Assembly (NCBI RefSeq): GCF_964204865.1
Contig: NC_135253.1
Coordinates: 21,674,001-21,738,000, forward strand
Origin: Styela clava
Lineage: Eukaryota > Chordata > Ascidiacea > Stolidobranchia > Styelidae
DNA: 64,000 bases
Direction of reading: 5' to 3'
Both the position numbers and the translations under genes were made by a program. This document shows, piece by piece, positions 44,001 through 52,436 of the stretch. A model generated the notes under the pieces. It did no database searches, had not been told where the DNA came from, and was given only the letters and a program-made list of their open reading frames with translations. Within the stretch, counting starts at the first letter, position 1. Every line of letters starts with the position of its first letter.

Positions 44001-47000
44001 GTATATTCACTTGGCTAACACAGACAGTCCCCGAATAAATAATCGTAATAAAACTAAAGTAAAGAAAATCGGAATGAAATTATGGCCTAACCTGGTACAC
44101 ACACTACGGGAGTACCGTTTTTACAGCATAATCAAGAAGGCATTGAAAATGATAAGTTTCTCGTTATTGTTTTGTAATCGGTAGATGTATACGGAGTCTA
44201 TTTTTATTCAAATCCGGAGCATGGATCCATTGAATTGTTTTTTATTCTCCACAATCTTAGAACGGTCCAATCAAACCTACAATATAGATCGTTTTGCCGA
44301 GTTGCTGTGTTGTTAGGGGAAAAAAATGATTTTTGCCTAATTCAAATTCGAATTTTCAATTCCTAAATATACAGGGTGTCTATAAAGTCTCTTTACAGTT
44401 TCAATTTTATTATGAAGTCATTTCTCAATATATCTTAACCACGTTTGATGTTTTTTAATCAGTAATTGTTCAATTATTTTTACTTCATTTAATACATCTG
44501 TGAGGGTCAAAACCATATATGGTATCGATAAATTCCCTTTGCAATTCCATATATTTTTAAAACGCCATGGTGATCATTTATAAGAAATCACTAGAAAGCT
44601 ATTACTTTTATATTTTTTTCCGTATTTTTTCTTATGTAGTTTAATGAGGCCTAATGTTTCTTAAATCCCTTAATTTTGCAGTTTCCTTTTTATATTTGGG
44701 AACATTTTTTATATATTTAGGGGAACACCCCATTACGTCACATTCTCTCATCGATCTTATTAGCAAACTTGATGCTCAGTAAAGGCTTTACTAGTAACAA
44801 TACTCAAACACCGTAATAGTATATTTCAGAATTTTGCTTTCGTTCGTTTTCTCGTAGATGGGCGTGCTGAACGCTAGGAACGTGCACCTTCACGGGTACT
44901 ATGGGGGGGGGGGGGGTGATTATGTGCGAGAGGCTAACTGGGGGCTTGATCGTCGGTGGTTTAAACCAAAGGCGAAGTCATCAAAGGGAAGGGGAATTTT
45001 CAATTACGAAGTTAGTTAGATCGTAATAGCTAGCGAGAAAACGATGGGTTGCGAGAGTTCAGGGTCTAAGAAGCGTTCCAAGCTAAGAAAATTGCTATAT
45101 ATGATACAGAAAAAGGCTCTTTTTTACATTTCAAAAGGGGGCGGTCCGACTCCAAAACAGGTACGCCTCTATCCGCGGGTTTGAACCGAAAACTTCAACG
45201 TCCAATGCCTATATAAATATCTCATGGTAATCAATTTTGCATGGGTATATTATATATTAATATATTATATGTATCACAGTGTAGCTTCCATTTACCTTAT
45301 CTACACGACATACCGTTGCGAAACCTTGGTGTATTTATATTTAAACATTATCTTTTTTTTTCGCAGATGACGTCACAAATTTTGATGAATCGGAGAAACA
45401 CCCAAAAAACAAAAAAACACCCAAAGCTAAAAGCGATAGCAAGAAGGCCGGAGACGATACGAAAGCGCGGCATTATTTCGGTTCTGGCTCAGGGTACAGC
45501 GGTTCTGGAGACGGTCATCATCATCATAAACACCATAAGCACGACAAACATCATCACGGTCACCATTATGAGCACAATCACCATTGCAGTAGCTGTTCCT
45601 ATTATGACGACCATCATTACTATGACTACCACCATAGACGTCATGGACATCGTCATCACCATCACCATCACCATGATCATGATCATTCAGGATCAGGATC
45701 TGGCTCGGAAGCACCCAGCCGATTCAGAAGGGCTGCAAACAAAGGTAATTTATTTTGGTTCTAAAAAAATTCGCCGCAGGAAATTTCAGGCGATTTTCCA
45801 CGCTATCACAAATACTTGTTTTACAACAAAATGTTCTTGCGGCGATTGTTCATGCGGCGATTTTCCTATGCGGCGAAATTATCTGCGGCGAAATTTCCTG
45901 CGCGAAATTTTTGGACACTTTTCAATTTTAGTCCGCATCATTTTATGTTCAGAGTCGCAACCATTCTCATCAATCATTTCCATTTGGGCTCTCTCGTAGT
46001 ATGTGAACTAAGATGGTGGACACCGAAACGTAGTTTGTGTACCAGGTTAGGGTTAGGCCATAATTTCATCCGAATTTTTCTTATTTTAGTTTTATTACGA
46101 GTTCGGAGATTCGCCGTTGTATTTGTATCTGAAATCATGACCTAACCCTAACCTGGTACCCATGCTATGTTACGGTATCCGCCATCTTGGTTCACATACT
46201 TCGAGAGTATTCTTATTTGTTTCAACTATAATCTCTAATTATATGTTTTTGTGACAGGGGCTGACAAAGGAAAGAAAGATGCAAAAAGTAAGTACGAATT
46301 ATGTCTTAATAATCTCTATATATAATTCTCCTTACAGCCAGAAGTTTTTTATTGAATCTCTGGAATTGACATGGGTAAAGAACATCCAACGGGCCAAATC
46401 CGGCCCGTTTTGTAAATTGATCTGATCTGCCTGATGCTGCCACAACCAAACTAAAACCAAATTTTGATGTTTAGCTAAAAAATAGCTTAAAAAATTTGTT
46501 GAGATGGCAATGAATTTAGTTTTGTCACAAGGCTTCTGCTTTTGTAACACTGTAAATATTGTTCATAAAATGTAACTTCAACGTCATACTTACATACCAG
46601 TATAGGTGGGCAAAATTCTTGGCCCCCGGAGTTCTTGAAGTATGTGCCCCTAGATAGCGCATAACCTGAACCTATTAAGTGTACCAGGTTAGGTTTCAGG
46701 TTGTGCACCATCTTGGTGCACGTACTTCGGGAGCACCACAAAAACCTTGACCTCCTCTCCTATGCAATGGTTCTGATCCCCCAGAAAGAATAAAAAATAA
46801 CGCTGAAATATTCCTCACTGACTAAAAATATGAAAAACATAATCTCTTCCCACGAAATAGTAAGTTTATTTATGAGCTTTCGTTAAATTCGCTTTATATT
46901 AAGCCATATCATGTTTTGTCTGAAGAAGTAAGAGTATGATCTAACGAAAGCTCATAAATATACTTGGTATTTCGTGGAAAGAAATTATGTTATTTATCTT

Positions 47001-50000
47001 TATAATACTATCTCGCTCAAGCATTCTCGTGGCTACTGACACATACGGATTCGCAATAGAAAGTAAACAAGGAGGAAGGACTTTTGCGTGGATCATTTTG
47101 ACATTATCCATTTTTGCTTTTGAACCCAGGCTGCTCTGATATCGACCAAAGCACCGTCACCGGATTTGATGGAGTGGGCGGAGTCGCAGAAATCACTATT
47201 CCTAAATCAAAGGAGACGATGAATGTCTACTGCGATGTTACAACTGATAATGGAGGATGGACGGTTAGTGTTGACTTGACAGAGTTTGCGTCGCCTGAAA
47301 ATTAGGATTTACATATTTATCCCGAGAAGAAGAAAGCCGATAAGACGGCTTAGCCACATGGCGAACCATGACCTCTCATCCGGTTACCATTCCATGTCGG
47401 AAATGGGATTAGTTAGCCAGGTATTTGTTTTGAAAGGATGGACTTGATGGTGGAGGAAGCCGTAACCGACCAGCGGTTACGTGAACCACCCTACGGCGGC
47501 GAGGAGTCCCGCAATCCTCTCGCACATAATCATCCTCGCATGGGATTCGAACCTGCGAACCCACGCAGAGTAATTAGAGGTGCGGTGGCGAGCGTATTCT
47601 TAACGCTTGGCACGATGAGCCACACCGCCGCGGTGGTTTTCTTGGATCGCATGTTTTTTCAGCAAACCCAAAAGTTACTGATTTTATTTTCTTATTTTAT
47701 ATCTGAGTTTAATTGTTTATTTTATATTTGCTATTGAAGTGTTACTCAAAAGTAGTTGTATACGTGGAAGCAACAAATTGAAAACCACGGTATCATGAAA
47801 AATGAAAATATAGCAAAATTTCGGATGATATTAATGAATGAGAACGACGATTTTTTAAACATCAACTTAATAACAAAATAAACCATAAGTTCAGTTCGTC
47901 CGTAAAAATGTGCAAACCTAGGGTGGCCAACACGTCCATCGCCAGGTCTCGGGGTAATCTACTCTATCGCATTTGATGATGAGTAGGTAGGCTTCATTAA
48001 ATATCCTAAAAAATGCCCTGAATCAGTTCCATTTGATCTGAATGAAATGATTCGAATAAATCTCTAATAAAAGATGAAGATTTACTCCGGGTACATTTAC
48101 GTAATCAAATTAGCAAATTAAAGAGAACATAAAAAATGTGTAAAGAAACATAAAAGATTTCAGTCGATCGCGGTCAAAAGCGGGTTGGCCACCTCTGGCA
48201 TAGAGAAACAAAAACTCTCATAAAAATACAGCAGCAGTCAATTTACTTATTACCATTTCTCTTTTAGGTTTTCCAAAGACGAATGTTTAATAGCACTATG
48301 AGTTTCACCAAAACATGGAATGAATATAAGGAAGGATTCGGTGAATTTGACGAAAGTTTCTGGCTAGGTAACCTTTGACTTTTGACAGTTGACCAAAAGG
48401 TTTGCTTTGAAAAAAATAAATAAACATGCAGCGCCAGAAAAAAAAATTAACGCAACTGATCCGCCTCAACTGATTCGAATATTTAATATTCGATTCGATT
48501 CGAAATCACTCAGGGGTAAGAAGCTGTCGTGTTTCTTAGAAAACCGATAATATTATAAGTTCAAAATAACTTCCTAGATTCATAACAGTTAAATAATAGG
48601 GCTAAGAACGGCGTTTAAACTTGAGAATTTTTACTTACGACATCTACAGAATTAGGTATGACCAGTGGTGTGATTCAGCCGGTTCGCACCGGTTCTATAG
48701 AACCGTCTCCTGGAATTTTATGAGATCAGCGAACCGGTTAGCATTACTGGTTACTGTGAATGTTATGTTTGTAACAGAACCGGCTGAAAAATATGACTTT
48801 TGTGAAAGAACGTTCTGAAAAAAAATTTGAATCCCACCAATGGATATGACTATTGGTGAGGGATAGACATGTGTTTCGAAGCCTATACATTAAATCTACA
48901 ACACATATTGTTAGTTTCCTCTAGACTATGATTAAAAAAAGAAAATGGAAATGGTCATCGCACACAAAAAAAACGAATCCCTCAATTAAGAGCTCATGAA
49001 ATGTTTAAAACAAAAGAAAGTAATAGCGAAACTTTAACCACTGAAAATTCCAAAACAATTGGTCCATTAGTTGGTACTCCCGAAGTGTGTGTACCAGGTT
49101 AGGGTAAGACCATAATTTTATTCTGAATTTCCTTATTTTAGTTCTATTACGAGCTCGGGGACTGTCTGTGTTAGCCAAGTAAATATACCCCCTGCCCATA
49201 GGTTTCAGTCCCTTTACACAACTTGTGTAAATTAGGCGAACAAGTTAGTTACCTCCATATTGGCACACACACTTTTGGAGCACCCATTAGTGAGTGATAA
49301 AACAGATTTTTTTCATAAAACAAGAAAAAGAATTCTAACAACAAAACGATTCATTTGTACACCTCGTGTTCAATAATCATTTTTTCTTCCGTCATAGGTC
49401 TAGAAAACATGTTCAAACTGACTCGCAAGGAAAAATGCGAGTTAAGAGTCGACATGACTGATTGGGACGGTGTGAAGACATACGCCACGTACAAGTAAGT
49501 AAATGTTTGGTGTTTAACGGTTCTAGGAAAATTTGCGGCAGGAAATCTCGCCGCAGGAAATTGTGCCGCGTAGGAAAAATCGCCGCATGAAATAACCTAA
49601 CTGTTTTTATTACAAATACTTCTCCTATGCGGCGAAATGTCCTACGGCGAAATTACATGTGGCGAAATGTCCTATGGCAAAATTTCCTGTGGCGAAATGT
49701 CCTACGGCGAAATTACCTGTGGCGAAATTTCCGGACACGGTTTATAGAAAGCTAGTGCTTAGTGTTGATTGCCATATTTAGGGTTTATTTCAAGCACGGA
49801 GCTAGAGTCATATCGACAGTTTGGATCTTTTGTACAAAGCCACTAATGCAAAAATGTGAGATTTGAGAGAAATACCCTCGCCACGTTTTAAAATAACAAA
49901 TTAGTAATTATCCAGTTTAGGTTCGGGTAATGAATGATCTAAGAATTTGAATTTACCAGCGCAATCTGCATTCCTAACCCTAACTAGACAATTACTACTT

Positions 50001-50679
50001 TTCTTATTTTAAGCGTTGGCAAGAGCGTTTTTTTTTTTTTTTGGCGGACTTTATATAAAATCTCCTCCAGTTTATACCAGAACTCATTACCGTAGTCGGA
50101 CGATGGTCTGGGTTAAAGTCGCATAGAAGTCGTCCTCGGTAGATTGTAGTTGAGTACCGGCAATTATTAAAGGAAGGCTGGATCTAAACTCGCTGGATCT
50201 AACTCGTCCGACTCGCTCGCTCAATGCCATTTATACAGGGGCATATTCGGGAATTTTAAAATTGAAGGGGGGGGGGGATTTCTAATTGCCATGTTAGACC
50301 GTAACTCGACTTGACCTTTGACCCCAAAATAACCAAATTTTTTGTTTCATCAAACAGGGATTTCAAAATAGGCAACGAGGACAGCAAATACCAGTTACAA
50401 ATCGGAGAATACAAGGGAACGGCAGGAGACGCATTAGTCGACCAAAACGGAATGAAATTCAGCACGCATGATTCGGACAACGACCTGAGTTCCATAAATT
50501 GCGCTCAAGTTACTAACGGGGGCTTTTGGTTTAACGATTGTTTCGATTCAAACCCAAACGGTGTCTGGGTGAAAGATGGCGGCCCGCTCAACCCAGGAGA
50601 AGGCATAGTGTGGGAAGTAATTGAAGGATACGCTGAGGCGTTGAAGACTATAGAAATGAAATTTAGATTGAACAAGTAA
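41046..50679 (+). CDS. FReD gene 2: secreted His-rich fibrinogen-related protein
   Basis: Eight exons: 41046-41180, 42271-42346, 45367-45744, 46258-46287, 47130-47263, 48268-48367, 49398-49494, 50358-50679; all phases agree, 423 aa. An acceptor (ttccag) at 41030-41035 implies a 5' UTR intron or trans-splice site. Signal peptide at residues 1-19 (MKSLIILIYFCLLATFVAS); acidic stretch 20-70; Lys-rich 81-97; His-rich 121-177 with 30 His including seven in a row (167-173) and a CSSC (144-147); Gly/Ser spacer; RFRR (189-192), a furin-type consensus; then a fibrinogen C-terminal domain from about 207. Landmarks: Cys208, VYCDVTTDNGGWT, VFQRR, FWLG, NGMKF, DSDND plus NCA (Ca2+ site and Cys), GGFWFNDC, IEMKFR. 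FReD introns match gene 1 in place and phase. The His block should bind Zn2+ or Cu2+, as in His-rich glycoproteins (inference). Donor at 47264 is the weak 'gttagt'. Extra Cys in KEKCELRV. Confidence 0.9.
41269..41380. mobile_element. MITE family C in FReD2 intron 1
   Basis: 'gatgcttccgtagtattcg' to 'cgaatacttatgagcgcc', palindromic, with 'aagatggcgcacaacctg' in the left arm. Begins 89 bp after the exon 1 donor. Confidence 0.8.
41395..41518 (-). repeat. tRNA-derived SINE head (minus)
   Basis: The reverse complement begins 'ggcgcgctggcctagcagtt' (A-box-like) and has 'ttgttcaaatcc' (B-box-like) about 60 nt later. Distinct from the 47.3/62.0-kb SINE. No intact cloverleaf, so not called a tRNA gene. 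Confidence 0.55.
41540..41765. repeat. Repeat family E (copy 2)
   Basis: 'cactaatgcaaaaatggg', 'accaaattagtaattatc', 'cagtgcaatctgcattcc' and 'ttttttggcgga' occur in the same order in the 49840-50060 copy. Confidence 0.75.
41842..42077. mobile_element. MITE family A, perfect 8-bp duplication
   Basis: 236 bp, 'ggggctcccgaagtatgcg' to 'cgcatacttcgggagcacc'. Perfect duplication 'aaaattta' (41834-41841, 42078-42085). Reference copy for family A. FReD2 intron 1. Confidence 0.95.
42403..44118. mobile_element. 1.5-kb hAT element nested in family B MITE
   Basis: Family B starts at 42403 ('ggcgctctagaa') and resumes at 43908 ('ctctagaagtatgtgtacc'), ending near 44113 ('ctacgggagtacc'). The intervening 42414-43907 begins 'cataggttctcaaagtg', ends 'agtttgagaacccctg' and is flanked by a perfect 'ctctagaa' duplication (42406-42413, 43908-43915). 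At 1494 bp it is the longest element here. It has 'ggggctccgcga' blocks near both ends and an internal ~75-bp duplication (43046-43165), and no transposase ORF. FReD2 intron 2. Confidence 0.92.
44371..44575 (+). repeat. Repeat family J copy
   Basis: 'acagggtgtctataaagtc', 'ttattatgaagtcatttctc', 'ttttttaatcagtaattg', 'tacatctgtgagggtcaaaa' and 'tatggtatcgataaattccc'. Most complete plus-sense copy. Starts after 'tatA', so a TA target is possible. Confidence 0.8.
44575..45366. other. FReD2 intron 2, 3' part
   Basis: Contains a G-homopolymer (44906-44916) and a family H segment (44985-45150). The long plus ORF starting at 45241 reads the exon 3 region in the wrong frame. Confidence 0.4.
45985..46210. 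mobile_element. Family A-like MITE, diverged
   Basis: 'gggctctctcgtagtatgtg' to 'tcacatacttcgagagtat'. Internal 'accaggttagggttaggcc' and 'cctaaccctaacctgg' as inverted segments. FReD2 intron 3. Confidence 0.8.
46370..46760 (+). repeat. Family I repeat with nested family C MITE
   Basis: Family I runs 46370-46627 ('aaatccggcccgttttgt', 'agtataggtgggcaaaattc'). A family C MITE at 46628-46737 ('ggagttcttgaagtatgtg' to 'cgtacttcgggagcacc') interrupts it, and the repeat tail 'aaaaaccttgacctcc' follows. FReD2 intron 4. Confidence 0.8.
46858..46985. repeat. Inverted repeat, 'atgagctttcgtta'
   Basis: 'tttatgagctttcgttaa' (46871-46888) and 'taacgaaagctcataaa' (46942-46958) are inverted copies; 'acgaaatagtaagt' and 'acttggtatttcgt' extend the arms. 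Foldback-like element of ~125 bp. Confidence 0.7.
47300..47640 (-). mobile_element. tRNA-derived SINE, full copy (minus)
   Basis: On the minus strand the head carries a pol III B box 'ggttcgaatcc' (47546-47556) and an A-box-like 'gtggctcatcgtgccaagcg' upstream. A ~200-bp body follows with 'cggttacgtgaacc'-type and 'tgggattagttagccag' segments, ending near 'atttacatatttatcccg'. A second full copy is at 62028-62367 in the same orientation. No cloverleaf-forming tRNA is intended. FReD2 intron 5. Confidence 0.82.
47650..48262. other. FReD2 intron 5 remainder
   Basis: AT-rich; no repeat with clear ends, no exon. Confidence 0.35.
48663..48842. mobile_element. MITE family G in FReD2 intron 6
   Basis: 180 bp. 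Left 'cagtggtgtgattcagcc', right 'ttgaatcccaccaatg'. Flanks 'ggtatgac' and 'gatatgac' (7/8). Confidence 0.92.
49073..49284. mobile_element. MITE family B (reverse) in FReD2 intron 6
   Basis: 212 bp. 'ggtactcccgaagtgtgtg' to 'cacacacttttggagcacc'. Flanks 'cattagtt' and 'cattagtg' (7/8). Confidence 0.9.
49520..49745. repeat. 'ggcgaaat' minisatellite-like segment
   Basis: Repeated 'tgcggcgaaatgtcctacgg', 'cggcgaaattacctgtggcg' and, at the start, reverse-sense 'aaatttgcggcagg' and 'aaatctcgccgc'. A similar patch is at 45770-45915 right after exon 3. An inverted-repeat element with 'ggcgaaattt' subrepeats is likely. Confidence 0.65.
49840..50060. repeat. Repeat family E (copy 3)
   Basis: Shares 'gccactaatgcaaaaatg', 'ataacaaattagtaattatc', 'gcgcaatctgcattcctaac' and 'ttttttggcgga' with the copy at 41540. 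FReD2 intron 7. Confidence 0.75.
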
Positions 50680-50718
50680 AAAGCGTATTGTTTGCATTAA
50701 GTTTTAGGTAGAAATGTA

Positions 50719-50828
50719 GGACTTCCAGAAGTATGTGCACCAAGGTGGCGCACAACCTGAACATAGTTGTTGTACCAGGTTGGGGTTCAGGTTGTGCGAC
50801 AATTTGGTGCGCATACTTCTGGAGCACC
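50719..50828. mobile_element. MITE family C just 3' of FReD gene 2
   Basis: 110 bp. 'ggacttccagaagtatgtg' to 'cgcatacttctggagcacc'. Starts 39 bp after the stop codon, so it probably lies in the 3' UTR and would add a hairpin to the mRNA. Target duplication unclear. Confidence 0.88.
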
Positions 50829-50864
50829 ATTATATGTATATTTTAAATATTAGTTTTGTTATGT

Positions 50865-51330
50865 ATTAAAAAATTTCAAATTGCAAAGGGAATTTATCGA
50901 TACCATATATTGTTTTGGTCCTCACAGATGTATTATATGAAGTAAAAATACTTAAACAATTACTGATTAAAAAAAAACTGGTTAAGATATATTGAGAACT
51001 GACTTCACAACAAAATTGAAATTGTAAAGGGACTTTATATACATCCCGTATTATTATAATTATTATTTTCTCTAAATATTAGGTTTGCTTTTATATATAT
51101 TTGTAGTTTATACAACTCATCTAACAGCCTGACAAGTATTACTCAAGGGTTCTTTGAACCTTTGGAATGTTTCATTAAGGTCCGCTTCACCAAGAAGATT
51201 AAAAACCACTGGCAAGGCGGGCCGAAGTCTTTACTATACCCATATGTACAAGGTGTCCATAAAGTCTCTTTACAATTTCAATTTTGTTGTGAAGTCAGTT
51301 CTCAATAAATCTTAACCAGGTTGAGGACCC
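50865..51330. repeat. Two family J repeats, facing
   Basis: 50865-51050 is a reverse copy (ends 'aagggactttatatac'). 51248-51330 is the start of a forward copy ('caaggtgtccataaagtctc', 'gttgtgaagtcagttctc'). Confidence 0.75.
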
Positions 51331-51334
51331 TGTA

Positions 51335-51870
51335 TATCATTTCATATTTAAATTTAAAATGGATTGAAAACAATTTATTCTGTTCTTTCTGTCTTAAAAC
51401 TTAATGCTTTTAATATTCCATTGCTTATATTGATGACGGACGGTCGACAGCCACAAAGTTTATGACTTTTTCAAACACAATGTATTTATTAGTTGGTGTT
51501 TGAAATCTTTTCTATTTCTCAAATATAACCCGCATGTCAAGATGTTCTTTTGTAATGTTTTGATTGGTGAAAATAGCGGAAGACTATATATAATTTGAAG
51601 TGTTAAATAAGGGGTCAGGAAAACGGCAAGCAATAGTGTGACTAGAATAAGTATCCAGTAGGCATAGTTTAAATTTCGGCGAAGTCAAAAATACACGACA
51701 CACTTGTACTTAAATCGGATTTAATGACATGTTCTGCTGTTATAGTAGGTATAGAATTGTAAGCAAATGGACTTTAAGATTTATGACAAAATCGCGGTCG
51801 CGCATCATACTTTCTTTTTTAGCGGACAAAAATATAGAATAATTCCCTTTTTATAATATTCGAGCAGGTC
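51335..51870. other. Intergenic, nothing recognised
   Basis: AT-rich spacer between FReD gene 2 and the convergent minus-strand gene. No exon or RNA gene seen. Confidence 0.4.
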
Positions 51871-51877
51871 ATAAATT

Positions 51878-52090
51878 GGTACTACCGTAGTATGTGTACC
51901 AGATTAGGGTTAGGCCATAATTTCATTCCGATTTTCCTTATTTTAGTTCCATTACGAGTTCGGGAACTGTCTGTGTTAGCCAAGTGAATATCCCCTTGTC
52001 CATAGGTTTCAGTCCATTTACACAACTTGATATAAAGTAGGCGAACAAAATTAGTTATCTCCATATTGGTACACATACTTCTGAAGCGCT
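51878..52090. mobile_element. MITE family B (reverse), perfect 8-bp duplication
   Basis: 213 bp. 'ggtactaccgtagtatgtg' to 'cacatacttctgaagcgct'. Perfect duplication 'cataaatt' (51870-51877, 52091-52098). Reference copy for family B. Confidence 0.94.
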
Positions 52091-52125
52091 CATAAATTTT
52101 AGGGTAACATAATATGTAAAAACTA

Positions 52126-52361
52126 GGTGCTCCCGAAGTATGCGAACCAAGATAGCGGACATCGGAACGTAACATGGGTAACAGGTTAGGGTTAGGCGAT
52201 AATTTTTTTCCAGTTTTCCTTATTTTAGTCCTATTATAAGTTCGAAGACTAGCCAAGAGCCTCCCGTAGTATTTATACCTAAAATTATGGCCTAACCCTA
52301 ACCTAGTACACATATTACATTCCGATGTCCGCCATTTTGGTTCGCATACTTCGGGAGCCCC
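52126..52361. mobile_element. MITE family A (reverse), perfect 8-bp duplication
   Basis: 236 bp. 'ggtgctcccgaagtatgcg' to 'cgcatacttcgggagcccc'. Perfect duplication 'aaaaacta' (52118-52125, 52362-52369). Lies 36 bp beyond the family B element and 75 bp downstream of the minus-strand stop codon at 52437. Confidence 0.95.
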
Positions 52362-52436
52362 AAAAACTATATATACAAACATATAAGACTATAACACATA
52401 TAGTTTTATATACACGCACACAAACTGATAAATCAA

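Noticed and set aside
45427-45714. Minus-strand Asp/Asn-rich and Met/Val-rich ORFs
   Set aside because: Complement of the CAY codon tract of the His-rich exon.
45241-45999. 252-codon plus ORF over the His-rich exon
   Set aside because: Wrong frame: it reads through both splice sites. The His-rich frame fits the phases of exons 2 and 4 and the secreted architecture.
47546-47640. Possible functional tRNA gene
   Set aside because: Good B box but no cloverleaf can be drawn, and the same head plus body occurs again at 62.3 kb, as for a SINE.
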